The position numbers and the translations under genes were made by a program. Below are positions 8,786-16,959 of a stretch of DNA of 33,198 bases, piece after piece; the stretch's first letter is position 1, and every line of letters begins with the position of its first letter. The notes under the pieces are model-generated. The model made no database searches. It saw only the letters and a list, made by a program, of their open reading frames with translations, and had not been told where the DNA came from. Origin of the DNA: Actinomycetes bacterium (GTDB lineage: Bacteria; Actinomycetota; Thermoleophilia; Gaiellales; Gaiellaceae). The stretch is taken from assembly GCA_030624785.1 (NCBI GenBank), contig JAUXJK010000001.1, positions 1-33,198 of the forward strand, given 5' to 3'.

Positions 8786-8868
8786 TACGCGCCCAGCCCT
8801 CGCCTGAGGTCTGCCCGGCTGCTGCGCGCCCGAATTGCGAAGTCAACCACGGGATCAAAGGCTACCAT
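8785..8868 (-). CDS. Possible 27-aa leader peptide of pyrG
   Basis: A 27-codon ORF from ATG at 8868 to a TAA that shares bases with the pyrG ATG (TAATG). It starts MVAFDPVVDFAIRARSSR and ends in a basic, Leu/Gly-rich tail. It lies in an otherwise featureless gap between recN and pyrG. The stop-start overlap suggests translational reinitiation into pyrG or a regulatory upstream ORF. There is no strong ribosome site and codon bias is inconclusive at this length, so this is a candidate only. Confidence 0.35.
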   Translation of the reverse strand: MVAFDPVVDFAIRARSSRADLRRGLGA

Positions 8869-8966
8869 CGCCGAGTCTGGGTTGGTTGTCGCCAGCATGC
8901 GCCCGCGGCAGCTTAGGTGAGGGCGTGGATGTTGCGGCCTCCACGGGTCGCGAATCGGGTTGACGT
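8786..8966. other. recN-pyrG intergenic region
   Basis: 181 bases between the recN stop and pyrG start. It holds the 27-codon candidate leader ORF and GAGGG about 12 bases upstream of the pyrG ATG. I see no convincing -35/-10 pair and no U-tailed hairpin, though the gap is long enough for a separate pyrG promoter. Confidence 0.5.
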
Positions 8967-10646
8967 CTATCCCGATGCGGCGGTAGTCGCGGTAGCGGTG
9001 AGTGATTCGACGAACTCGGCTCCGCCAAGCATGCGCTCGAGCTCGACGCGGCGGCCTTCCTCGTCAAGGACATCGATTCGGGTTTGCTCTGGATCGCCGC
9101 CGACCTTGCTGACGCAAAGGTGCGTCGCAGCGACGCTCGCGATCTGAGGTAGATGCGTGATGGCAATAACCTGGGTGCTTGCCGCGAGGTTGCCCAGAGA
9201 GTTCGCGACGGCGTGCGCGGTTGTGCCACCAACGCCGGCGTCGATCTCGTCGAACACGATCGTGTCCTCACCGCCTTGCTCGTGCGCAACGGTTCGGAGC
9301 GCCAGAGCGATTCTCGAGAGCTCGCCGCCCGAGGCCGCCGTCGCGACGCTCGCGAGCGGCATGCCTTTGTTCGTTCGAATAAGGAACGACACATCGTCAA
9401 TGCCGCTCGGCCCCGGATCACGAGGCGTCAATTCGACGACCAGCTCGCCGCTCCCGAGCCCGAGCGGCTTCAGGAGCGCCTTCGCGGCCTTCGCGTAGGG
9501 TTTCGCAGCCTCCTCCCGAGCGTGGCGCAGCTCTGCAGCCAGCGTCTCGTAGGTCGACTCTGCCTCGTGGAGTCTCGTTTCGGCTCTTTCAAGTGGATCG
9601 CCGACGGCATCGGCCTCGAGCTCCTCGCGAGCCGCATTGGCACGAGCCAGCAGCTCCTGGACACTCCCGACGCGGAAGCGTCTCTTCGCGTCGGCGATAC
9701 GTTGCAGGTCAGCTCCAAGTTGCTCGAGCCGCATCGGATCAGAGGTCTCGCTCGCCAGGAATCTGCGAAGGACTTGACCGATCTCGCTCACAGCGATCTC
9801 CGCCGCTCTGAGTTCCTCTCTGGCAGCGTCCAGCTCGGGAACGACGCCGGCGACGTCGGCGAGCGCGCTTTCTGCTCGCACGAGCGCGGTGCTCGCGCCA
9901 GCGCCACTGCTCGCGTTGCCGTCGCCCTCCGGTGCGAGCAAATCAGCGGCGTCGGCGGCCGCCTGAACCAGCTCCGTCGCGCGCTGCACTCGCTCCTGCT
10001 CAGCAACAAGCTGGTTTTCGGTCCCTTCTTCCAGGCCGTCAGCGGCAGCGACCAACTCATTGAATTCTCGTGTACGAGCCTCGCGATCCTCGGCCGAGCC
10101 CATCGCGTGCTCGTACGCCTTCGTTGCGTCCCGTAGCCCTCGCCACGCATCGACCGTCGCCGAGAGCCTCTGCTGCTGGTCTTCGCCGGCAAAGGCGTCG
10201 AGTAGCGCGAGCCGATGGCTTCCGCGAGCCAGCCGTCGTTGCTCGAACTGTCCAGACATGGCAACCACTCGCTCCACGAGGGACGCGACCTCTGCTCTGG
10301 GCACGGCGCGCCCCCAGGCGTAGGCTCGACTTCGTCCGTCTTTAAAAACGCGCCGGGAGACGATGACCGCGGGCTCTCCCTCCGGCCTGAATCCAGCTAT
10401 CGCCGAAAACTCGTCTTTACGGAGGACTGATTCAGGCACATCGAGAGTCGCCTCCACATACGCCTCTGACCCAGCAGGGCCCACGAGGCCGGCCTCGCCA
10501 CGTGCACCGAGTAGCAACCCGATCGCCTGAGTGAAGATGGTTTTGCCAGCCCCTGTCTCGCCCGTAACGGCGATCAGGCCGGCCGGCAGCTCGAGCTCGG
10601 CCTCGCGGATCAGGACAAGATTCTCGACTCTAAGACGAGACAGCAC
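8967..10646 (-). CDS. recN: DNA repair protein RecN
   Basis: SMC-like ATPase used in double-strand-break repair. From GTG at 10646 the protein is 559 residues and begins LSRLRVENLVLIREAELEL after the initiator, the classic RecN start. The frame remains open upstream to 10856, but that stretch overlaps nadK and has no RecN character. Walker A GETGAGKT is at 29-36; the middle is Ala/Glu/Arg-rich coiled coil with a globular hinge; the ABC signature is SGGELSRIALALR and Walker B/D-loop VFDEIDAGVGG. Overlaps the end of nadK by 17 bases, with CGAGGTG as the ribosome site. Typical place after tlyA-nadK. Confidence 0.95.
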   Translation of the reverse strand: MLSRLRVENLVLIREAELELPAGLIAVTGETGAGKTIFTQAIGLLLGARGEAGLVGPAGSEAYVEATLDVPESVLRKDEFSAIAGFRPEGEPAVIVSRRVFKDGRSRAYAWGRAVPRAEVASLVERVVAMSGQFEQRRLARGSHRLALLDAFAGEDQQQRLSATVDAWRGLRDATKAYEHAMGSAEDREARTREFNELVAAADGLEEGTENQLVAEQERVQRATELVQAAADAADLLAPEGDGNASSGAGASTALVRAESALADVAGVVPELDAAREELRAAEIAVSEIGQVLRRFLASETSDPMRLEQLGADLQRIADAKRRFRVGSVQELLARANAAREELEADAVGDPLERAETRLHEAESTYETLAAELRHAREEAAKPYAKAAKALLKPLGLGSGELVVELTPRDPGPSGIDDVSFLIRTNKGMPLASVATAASGGELSRIALALRTVAHEQGGEDTIVFDEIDAGVGGTTAHAVANSLGNLAASTQVIAITHLPQIASVAATHLCVSKVGGDPEQTRIDVLDEEGRRVELERMLGGAEFVESLTATATTAASG

Positions 10647-11442
10647 CGAGAAACACCTCGCGGTAGCGGCTGAAGAACGTGACCTCTGGCAGCACGGCCA
10701 GGTGAGCCCGTTGCGCACCGACGTCAACGGAGAGCTCCTCGTCTTCATCGAGCGAGCCGACAGCCTGTCCGTCGACAAGCACGGCCACCGGAACCCCCGG
10801 GGTCTGGTTCGATACCTCCAGTCGCAGACCTGAAGGCACCACGAGTGGCCTCGCATGGAGCGAGTGAGGCGCTACATAGGTGATGGCCATGGCATCGAGC
10901 CCTCGCATCATCACTGGGCCCCCGTTCGAGAGGTTGTAGGCCGTGGAGCCCGACGGAGTGCAGCAGATCATGCCGTCGCACGACGTCAAGCCAAGGTCCT
11001 CGTCCCCCAGCGTGGCCCTAAGGGCGATCATCCGGCCAGGCGTTGAGCTGGTCGCAACAACATCGTTGACGGCGGCATGACGCTTTCCACCGAGCGTCGC
11101 ATCGATTGTTGCGAGCTCAACCACCTTGAACTCGCCAGCAAGTGCACGCCCAATTGACGCATCGAGCTGACTACCGGGAATGCTGGTGAGGAAGCCGATC
11201 CGGCCGAAGTTGACGCCGAGTACGGGAATCTCGGTTCCCAGGAATCGATGGAGTGCGCGAAGCATCGTCCCGTCTCCTCCGAGGGCGATCGCGAGGTCGA
11301 CGCCAGAGTCGGAGCCCGGGTCGCCCGGTGCTTCCATCTCGACGAGGTCGATGTCCAAAGTCGCGGCTCGCTCCCGAAGACGTTCCAGCGGTTCCTCGAC
11401 GACGCTCGCCTGGCCGGATGCAACGACTCCGACTCGTCGCAC
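10630..11442 (-). CDS. nadK: NAD kinase
   Basis: Phosphorylates NAD to NADP. With GTG at 11442 the product is 270 residues, normal for bacterial NadK. Motifs: GGDGT at 55-59, NFGRIGFLTSIPG about 78-90, and the C-terminal domain with CTPSGSTAYNLSNGGP. The frame is open far upstream, but that part overlaps tlyA antisense-style. An alternative GTG at 11484 would add 14 residues and overlap the tlyA end by 16 bases. Followed directly by recN (17-base overlap). The tlyA-nadK-recN order is common in high-GC Gram-positives. Confidence 0.93.
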   Translation of the reverse strand: MRRVGVVASGQASVVEEPLERLRERAATLDIDLVEMEAPGDPGSDSGVDLAIALGGDGTMLRALHRFLGTEIPVLGVNFGRIGFLTSIPGSQLDASIGRALAGEFKVVELATIDATLGGKRHAAVNDVVATSSTPGRMIALRATLGDEDLGLTSCDGMICCTPSGSTAYNLSNGGPVMMRGLDAMAITYVAPHSLHARPLVVPSGLRLEVSNQTPGVPVAVLVDGQAVGSLDEDEELSVDVGAQRAHLAVLPEVTFFSRYREVFLGAVSS

Positions 11443-11468
11443 GTCTCGACGACTTTCCGTATCGGCGC

Positions 11469-12239
11469 TCAACTGCCGACACACATCTCGATTGACTTGT
11501 GCACGTCGAGGCCGGATTGGGCTGACCCATTGGACAGAAGTAGGAAGAACTCTCGGTTGCCCTTCGCCCCTACGAGAGTTGAGACGTCGAGCCCAAGGAT
11601 GGTCCAGCCCTGATCCTCTACCCAGGCGCACGCGTCGCCGAGAACCCGTTGATGGATCGCTGGATCGCGAACAACCCCGCCCTTCCCGACGTCGGCGCGA
11701 CCGGCTTCGAACTGGGGTTTCACCAGAATCAGCGCTCGCCACCCAGCACGAGCGCAGCTCACGACGGGAGGAACGACAAGACGGAAACTGATGAACGACA
11801 CGTCACAGGTGATGAAATCTGGCGTCGCAGCGAGGAGGTCGCAATCGATTCTGCGCGCATTTGTACGCTCGAGCGTGTGCACCCGCGGGTCGTTTCTGAG
11901 ACCGGAGTCGAGCTGCCCATAGCCCACGTCGATTGCGGTCACCGAAGAGGCTCCACCCTGAAGCAGGCAGTCGGTGAAGCCACCCGTCGAAGCGCCGATG
12001 TCGACACACGTGAGCCCGTTGACGTCAAGTTCGAACGCCGCGAGGGCGCCGGCAAGTTTCTCGCCACCCCGCGAAACGTACGGAGCGACCTCGCTGACCT
12101 CGAGCAGCGCATCACATGCGACCTGACTGCCGGCCTTCGAGTAGCCCGGAACGCGGCCGGCGAGGACGAGCGCTTGCGCCTTTGCCCGTGACTCCGCGAG
12201 ACCACGCTCGACAAGTAGGACGTCGAGCCTCTTCTTCAC
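11469..12239 (-). CDS. tlyA: TlyA family rRNA 2'-O-methyltransferase
   Basis: SAM-dependent cytidine 2'-O-methyltransferase acting on 16S/23S rRNA in relatives. GTG at 12239 gives 256 residues, starting KKRLDVLLVERGLAESRAKA after the initiator: an S4 RNA-binding domain (1-60). The FtsJ-like domain follows, with SAM motif DIGASTGGFTD (80-90), catalytic-tetrad candidates K61, D146, K174 and E178, and LVKPQFEAGR. The open frame extends to 12365, but the extension lacks family similarity and crosses the likely promoter. TAATCT seven bases before the GTG and no Shine-Dalgarno suggest a leaderless transcript. Confidence 0.93.
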   Translation of the reverse strand: MKKRLDVLLVERGLAESRAKAQALVLAGRVPGYSKAGSQVACDALLEVSEVAPYVSRGGEKLAGALAAFELDVNGLTCVDIGASTGGFTDCLLQGGASSVTAIDVGYGQLDSGLRNDPRVHTLERTNARRIDCDLLAATPDFITCDVSFISFRLVVPPVVSCARAGWRALILVKPQFEAGRADVGKGGVVRDPAIHQRVLGDACAWVEDQGWTILGLDVSTLVGAKGNREFFLLLSNGSAQSGLDVHKSIEMCVGS

Positions 12240-12246
12240 GGCGCGA

Positions 12247-12252
12247 AGATTA
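12247..12252 (-). promoter_or_regulatory. Candidate -10 element (TAATCT) of tlyA
   Basis: TANNNT hexamer seven bases before the tlyA GTG, without a Shine-Dalgarno. It fits a leaderless promoter and is preceded upstream by the ispA hairpin. Confidence 0.45.
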
Positions 12253-12358
12253 CCGGCCGCGGTTGGCGCAAGACCACTCGCGCACCTCTTTACACCGATT
12301 CTGCTTACCTCTCTGTGCAGGCTCGGCGCACATTCTTGACCGCCCGTGCTCTCGGCAA

Positions 12359-12372
12359 GCCACACTCGTGGC
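12359..12372 (-). terminator. Hairpin after ispA
   Basis: GCCAC-GAGT-GTGGC: five perfect pairs and a four-base loop, starting two bases after the ispA stop. It is followed by TTGCC, so there is no real U-tract. Termination is inferred from position. Confidence 0.35.
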
Positions 12373-12373
12373 C

Positions 12374-13213
12374 TCAGGTTCGCCGCTCACGAATCGTCGC
12401 GACGATCTCGTAGAGGCTGCTGGTGTCAGCCGGTATCCCCGCGAGTTCCTTCTCAATCCGACTCCGCGCATCGTCAGCCAGCTGACGCGCGCGATCGATC
12501 CCATGCAGTGTGACGTAGGTGACCTTGCCGGCCGCCTCATCCTTGCCGGGAGTCTTGCCGAGCTGCTCGGCCGTTCCCGTCGCGTCGAGAACGTCATCGA
12601 CAATCTGAAACAGCAGCCCGAGTTCGGCCGCGAATGTCCGCCAGGGTCGCTGCTCATTCGGCGTTACGCCAGCTACGGCGAGCGCACAGCCGATCGGAGC
12701 CGCCAACAGCTTGCCTGTCTTCAATCGATGAAGCTCAACCAGCCCATCCGAATCGAGCTGAACCTCAGACGTGATGTCGATGTATTGCCCGCCGATCATT
12801 CCGAGAGACGCATCGGTGAGCTCACGAGCGACCTCTGGCGTTCCATACAACAAGGCGAGACGTAGTGCCTCCGCGAGCAGGGCGTCTCCTGCGAGGATCG
12901 CAACGGCCTCACCGTATTTCGCGTGGCAGCTTGGCTGCCCACGGCGGAGATCGTCATCGTCGAGCGCCGGAAGATCGTCGTGCACGAGCGAGAATGTATG
13001 AACGAGTTCGATGGAGCACGCAGCCGCGAGCATGTGGTCTACGTTGACCTCGAGCGCCTCTGCTGTCGCGAGCGCGAGGACTGGCCGAATGCGTTTGCCG
13101 CCGCCAAGAAGCGAATAGTGCACCGCCTCACGGAGCTGTCCAAGCTCCGACGTGAGCTCGAGTTCGTTCAGATATGTCTCGACGCGGAGCCGGAGCTCCT
13201 CAGGGCTGTGCAT
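12374..13213 (-). CDS. ispA: Farnesyl/geranyl diphosphate synthase-type polyprenyl synthetase
   Basis: Head-to-tail isoprenyl diphosphate synthase, 279 residues. First Asp-rich motif DDLPALDD (79-86), with the two-residue insertion of bacterial FPP synthases. Second motif DDVLD (206-210). Also GGGKRIRP (37-44) and LKTGKLL (164-170). The residue five before the first motif is Phe (F74), which favours a short product such as FPP, although GGPP cannot be excluded. ATG at 13213 overlaps the preceding small gene by 14 bases. The position between nusB/xseB-like and tlyA matches ispA in classical Gram-positive clusters; dxs is absent here. Confidence 0.94.
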   Translation of the reverse strand: MHSPEELRLRVETYLNELELTSELGQLREAVHYSLLGGGKRIRPVLALATAEALEVNVDHMLAAACSIELVHTFSLVHDDLPALDDDDLRRGQPSCHAKYGEAVAILAGDALLAEALRLALLYGTPEVARELTDASLGMIGGQYIDITSEVQLDSDGLVELHRLKTGKLLAAPIGCALAVAGVTPNEQRPWRTFAAELGLLFQIVDDVLDATGTAEQLGKTPGKDEAAGKVTYVTLHGIDRARQLADDARSRIEKELAGIPADTSSLYEIVATIRERRT

Positions 13214-13391
13214 TCGCCCCAGAGCGCCGCGTCCGGTCGATCTCGCCCTGTACCTCTTTCGCGAGCTCCGAGAGGTCGCGAAGCACGTCGACAGCTTCTT
13301 CGCCGTCAGCCTCTTCGAGCCTAGCTCTCGTCACCTCGAGCTTGTCAAGAAGCTCGCGCACGCGCTCCACCGCTTCGACCTCTGCGTCCAC
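13200..13391 (-). CDS. Small helical protein in the xseB position
   Basis: A 63-residue, highly charged, fully helical protein (EAVERVRELLDKLE early, then VDVLRDLSELAKEVQGEI) that I cannot assign firmly. GTG at 13391 is chosen because AAGG lies seven bases upstream; a TTG at 13397 is the longer alternative. Lies between nusB and ispA, where xseB (exonuclease VII small subunit) sits in the Gram-positive gene order. Length and heptad character fit XseB loosely, but the usual LEEIV...LE motif is not clear and no xseA is present. The 14-base overlap with ispA indicates cotranslation. Confidence 0.75.
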   Translation of the reverse strand: MDAEVEAVERVRELLDKLEVTRARLEEADGEEAVDVLRDLSELAKEVQGEIDRTRRSGANAQP

Positions 13392-13400
13392 GAGCAAACC

Positions 13401-13784
13401 TTATCGCGTGTCTGGGATGTCCTGGATGATTCGCCCGAGGATTCCGTTCACGAGCCTCGCTGCCTCCTGGGAGGCGAACCTTTTCGACAGCGCGACAGCC
13501 TCGTTGATGGCTACCTCCCGGGGCACCTGATTTTGGTCGAGCTCGACGATCGCCATTCGGAGCGAGGCACGTTCAACGACGCCTAGCCGATCGGCCGGCC
13601 AGTCGCTCGAGGCTTCGGTGATTCGCTCATCCAGCGCCTCGGCTCGCTCGATCTCGGTGGTGGCGAGTTCCCGCGCGAACGGATCTATCTCACCCTCGAA
13701 GAGTGACGCGAGTGGCTGTTGTGTGAGATCCCACTGATAGAGAAGCGTGAGCGCCGTTCTACGCGCTTCCTTGCGAGAGCTCAC
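13401..13784 (-). CDS. nusB: Transcription antitermination factor NusB
   Basis: All-helical RNA-binding factor of the rRNA antitermination complex with NusE/S10. GTG at 13784 gives 127 residues and an N-terminus SSRKEARRTALTLLYQWDL after the initiator, the typical NusB arginine-rich start. The GTG shares bases with the accC TGA (GTGA), supporting this start over the longer reading. The C-terminal half has VERASLRMAIVELD, PREVAINEAVALSKRF and LVNGILGRI, all normal NusB motifs. The stop is nine bases before the next GTG. Confidence 0.96.
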   Translation of the reverse strand: MSSRKEARRTALTLLYQWDLTQQPLASLFEGEIDPFARELATTEIERAEALDERITEASSDWPADRLGVVERASLRMAIVELDQNQVPREVAINEAVALSKRFASQEAARLVNGILGRIIQDIPDTR

Positions 13785-15145
13785 GACTGAGCGAGTGCTG
13801 GCAACTCGGATACGACGTCTTCGAGCCACGTCGTCGTGTACTCGCCCTCCCGAAAGGAAGGATGGTTGAGGATGTCGATCGCTAGTCCGGCCGTGGTAGG
13901 AACTCCCTCGATACGAAGCTCCCGAAGAGCACGGATCGCGCGCGCAGTTGCTCTGGGACGATCCTCAGCCCACACGATGATCTTCGCAAGGAGCGAGTCG
14001 TAGTAGGGCGGAACCGAATAGCCCTCGTAGATGTGGGTATCGACCCTGACTCCTGGCCCAAGCGGCGGCACGAATCGCGTGATGAGACCCGGAGCCGGCA
14101 TGAAGTCGTTTGCCGGATCCTCTGCGTTGATCCGCACTTCGATCGCGTGACCGCGAGCTCGGAGGGGCTCCGAGCGGACGTCCGAAATCGATGCGCCCCC
14201 TGCTATCGCGATCTGGGCCTGCACGAGGTCGAATCCTGCTACGAGCTCGGTGACTGGATGCTCAACCTGGAGCCGCGTGTTCATCTCGATGAAGTAGAAA
14301 TCACCATCCGCGACGAGAAACTCAAGCGTTCCAGCGCCCTGATAGCCAATCGCGCGACATGCCCTCTCGGCCGTCTCGGTCATGTCTCTTCGCAGAGCGT
14401 CGGAAACCGCCGGCGACGGTGCCTCCTCAATCAACTTCTGATGTCGGCGTTGAATCGAACACTCTCGTTCCCCGACGATCAAGACACCGCCAACACCGTC
14501 GCAGAGGACCTGCACCTCGACATGGCGAGCGTTGGTCAGGGCCTTCTCGACGTAGAGAGCATCGTTGCCGAACGCAGCCTGCGCTTCGGCCGAAGCGGTC
14601 TCGAACGCGGCGGCGAGTCCGTCCGCATCTTCCACGAGACGCATTCCCTTGCCACCGCCTCCAGCAGATGCCTTTAGAAGCACGGGAAATCCGACTTCTC
14701 GCGCTTGCTCGTTGGCCTGAGCGAGGTCAACCTGTCCGGCCGAGCCAGGCACGCCGGATACGTCCGCCTTGGTCATAGCGATGCGCGCGCTCACCTTGTC
14801 GCCCATGAGGTCGATTGTCTCCGGACGCGGGCCAATGAAGCTGAGATCATTGTCTTCGCATGCACGGGCGAACTCGCTGTTCTCGGCGAGAAAGCCCCAA
14901 CCAGGATGGACGGCATCGCAGCCGGTCGTCGTGGCTGCCGCAATCAGGGACGGGATGTCGAGGTAGCTCTCGGCGGCATGCGGTGGGCCGATACACACGG
15001 CTCTTTCGGCAAGTGCAACGTGTCCGCTCGTCTCATCCGCCGTGGAGTAGACGGCGACAGCCTCGATCCCCAGCTCTTGACATGCTCGAAGGACGCGTAC
15101 CGCGACCTCGCCGCGATTCGCGACGAGCACTCTCTTGATGCTCAC
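13781..15145 (-). CDS. accC: Acetyl-CoA carboxylase, biotin carboxylase subunit
   Basis: ATP-grasp enzyme that carboxylates biotin on a carrier protein. 454 residues. Motifs: VLVANRGEVAVRVLRA (6-21), ATP-binding GGGGKGM (162-168), GERECSIQRRHQK (225-237), and the catalytic EMNTRLQVEHPVTE (287-300). It ends soon after the biotin-carboxylase C-terminal domain, so it is the stand-alone AccC type and not a long actinobacterial AccA3 fusion. GTG start at 15145 shares bases with the TGA of the upstream BCCP fusion (GTGA), so the two are probably made in step and act together. Confidence 0.96.
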   Translation of the reverse strand: MSIKRVLVANRGEVAVRVLRACQELGIEAVAVYSTADETSGHVALAERAVCIGPPHAAESYLDIPSLIAAATTTGCDAVHPGWGFLAENSEFARACEDNDLSFIGPRPETIDLMGDKVSARIAMTKADVSGVPGSAGQVDLAQANEQAREVGFPVLLKASAGGGGKGMRLVEDADGLAAAFETASAEAQAAFGNDALYVEKALTNARHVEVQVLCDGVGGVLIVGERECSIQRRHQKLIEEAPSPAVSDALRRDMTETAERACRAIGYQGAGTLEFLVADGDFYFIEMNTRLQVEHPVTELVAGFDLVQAQIAIAGGASISDVRSEPLRARGHAIEVRINAEDPANDFMPAPGLITRFVPPLGPGVRVDTHIYEGYSVPPYYDSLLAKIIVWAEDRPRATARAIRALRELRIEGVPTTAGLAIDILNHPSFREGEYTTTWLEDVVSELPALAQS

Positions 15146-16959
15146 GTGACGGCGTCGGGCGGTCGCTCGCCCAGCAACTCCAGCTCAAAGAGTGGCTGTC
15201 CGTACTCGACTGCTTCGGCGTTCTCTACGCAGATCTTTCGAACGACAACGTCGTTTTCAGCCTTGACCTCGTTCATCAGCTTCATCGCCTCGAGAATGCA
15301 GAGCGTCTGGCCTGCAGCAACCGTGTCTCCGACCTCGACGAACGGTGGCGCGTCGGGTTGAGGAGCGCTATAGAAGGTTCCCACCATCGGCGAATCCAGT
15401 ATCGAGAGATCAGCGTTCGATAGGTCGCCATTGGTCGTCGATGACGGTGCCGTTGCGGCGACCTGGTCAGGAGGCCCGACGTCGCGTCGTCGTACGGTGA
15501 CCTTGAAATCTTCCTCCTCGACAGTCACCTCATCGATGTCGGAGCTTTCAACGATCTCGATCAACTCGCGAATTCGGGAAGCGGTGCCACGCTCAACGCC
15601 CTGAGCCTCGAGTGGAACAGAGGCGGCTCCTCGTTGCCGCATCGACGAGAGCAGCGGGCGCGCGCGATCTCCGAACAACGCAAGTAGCAGCACATCTTCG
15701 TCGCTGGAAGCGATGCCATCGCTGATTGCTCGCACCTCCTCCAACGTTGCAGCGGGGGGCGGGCTTCCACCGGCTCCGCGGAGATCGATGGTGCGAAGAA
15801 CGGCGGGATCAACGGCACGTGGCAAACTCCCGAACTCGCCCTGGACGAGGCCCGGAAAGTCATCGACGATCACCGCCCATCGCTGCGACGAGAGGACGTT
15901 CACAAGCGCCTGCGAACCCAGAATCTCGCCGATCGGGGCCACGAGCGGCGGTGCGCCGGCGAGCACTCGGACTTCGTCCAATTCGATGAGGACATCGTCG
16001 AGGCGCTCCGATAGGCCTTGCTGGGCAAGGGCAGCGACAATCTGCTCGACGAGCCAGGTCGGGACCTTGCGGCGAGCCGCCTTGGCAGCAACGCTCGGTG
16101 CAAGCGACGTCGCCTCGACGTCGTCGAGCGAATCGCCGATCAGCGCGACGGCTTTCCAGAGGAGCTCTGTGTCGACGGAGGTTGGAAGATCGAGACCAGC
16201 CATCGTGTCGGCAAGGATCTCGGCTGAGGGCCTGTAGAGCGAGAGCGCGATCGGGTAGAGCGCGGCTCCAATCGGCGCGCTCTCGCCGCGCGCTACCTCG
16301 ACTGCAGCTGCGAGAGCGCGGCCAGCCGCGCCGTGCGCCGACAGGCCGACATCAAGACCGGAGGTCTCGCGGATGCGCTCTACCAGACCGCGCGCATGGT
16401 GCGCGTCCAGAGCACCGGCGGGGTCGTCGATGACGACGCTCGTGGCGTGGAGCTCCGGCATCCGTTCCACCAGGTCGACAAGGTGCTGCCCGTCATCGTC
16501 CTCGATCGCGTTGTAGATCAGGCCGACCGACAACCGCTTGCCCGATTCGCGAATCGCATCAGCGGCGTCGGTCAAGTTGGAAAGATCATTGAGTGGATCG
16601 TGGATACGAAATATGTCGATCCCATTCGCGGCCGCCGTGGCCACAAAGTTGTGGGTGACCTCTCGCGACGCGGGTCTTGAGCCGACAAGAAACCGCCCGC
16701 GCAGTGCCATGGCGAGTGGCGACTTGCAACGCGTTCGTAGGGCACGAACTATCTCCCACGGGCTCTCGACGCCGCGCTGCACGAAGCTCGCGAAACAGCC
16801 ACCGCCAGATATCTCCAGTGCCGCGAAGCCCGCTCTGTCGAGCAACTCGGCGACCTCGAGGACACGGGCAGTAGAAAGCCGTCCCGCGAGTGGCTCCTGG
16901 GTCAGGAGACGAATCGAAGTGTCAACAATGCTCGGCATCCGCTGATCGGGCCGGGTCAA
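15142..16959 (-). CDS. OadA/PycB-like carboxyltransferase domain (degenerate) fused to BCCP
   Basis: 605 residues in one frame, in the accB slot between efp and accC. Residues about 11-290 resemble the TIM-barrel carboxyltransferase of pyruvate carboxylase/oxaloacetate decarboxylase. About 295-390 match its conserved C-terminal part (RLDDVLIELDEV, PPLVAPIGEILGSQALVNVL). 463-491 resemble the AccB N-terminal helix. 522-598 form a biotinyl domain with the ACC-type thumb (VGTFYSAPQPDAPPF) and the biotin lysine K560 in EAMKLMN. In the barrel, residues expected to bind metal or carry carboxyl-lysine are changed: RDAHQ reads R17-L-L-T-Q21, the KDMAG lysine is D178, and HxH is S207-A-H209. R87 and Q21 of the substrate pocket remain. 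Start TTG at 16959 (TTGA overlap with efp); ATG at 16938 is possible. It likely serves as biotin carrier for AccC. Confidence 0.87.
   Translation of the reverse strand: MTRPDQRMPSIVDTSIRLLTQEPLAGRLSTARVLEVAELLDRAGFAALEISGGGCFASFVQRGVESPWEIVRALRTRCKSPLAMALRGRFLVGSRPASREVTHNFVATAAANGIDIFRIHDPLNDLSNLTDAADAIRESGKRLSVGLIYNAIEDDDGQHLVDLVERMPELHATSVVIDDPAGALDAHHARGLVERIRETSGLDVGLSAHGAAGRALAAAVEVARGESAPIGAALYPIALSLYRPSAEILADTMAGLDLPTSVDTELLWKAVALIGDSLDDVEATSLAPSVAAKAARRKVPTWLVEQIVAALAQQGLSERLDDVLIELDEVRVLAGAPPLVAPIGEILGSQALVNVLSSQRWAVIVDDFPGLVQGEFGSLPRAVDPAVLRTIDLRGAGGSPPPAATLEEVRAISDGIASSDEDVLLLALFGDRARPLLSSMRQRGAASVPLEAQGVERGTASRIRELIEIVESSDIDEVTVEEEDFKVTVRRRDVGPPDQVAATAPSSTTNGDLSNADLSILDSPMVGTFYSAPQPDAPPFVEVGDTVAAGQTLCILEAMKLMNEVKAENDVVVRKICVENAEAVEYGQPLFELELLGERPPDAVT

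Larger units (their letters stand above)
12240..12373. other. ispA-tlyA intergenic region
   Basis: 134 bases holding, in minus-strand order, a hairpin just after the ispA stop (12359-12372), an A/G-rich middle, and the TAATCT hexamer beside the tlyA GTG. It is open in the tlyA frame but I read it as noncoding. Confidence 0.55.

Noticed and set aside
9153..10136. Long plus-strand open frame (about 327 codons) opposite recN
   Set aside because: It is antisense to clear RecN motifs, its composition is Arg/Ser/Leu noise, and no family motif is seen. High GC makes long antisense frames common; the same applies to frames opposite alaS (26294-27301), aspS (30832-31902) and mnmA (28706-29608).
10647..10856. 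70-codon N-terminal extension of RecN
   Set aside because: It overlaps nadK coding sequence, has no RecN similarity, and a GTG with CGAGGTG upstream gives the normal RecN start.
13200..13391. Firm xseB assignment
   Set aside because: Position fits, but the characteristic XseB sequence motif is not clear and xseA is missing, so the symbol is withheld.
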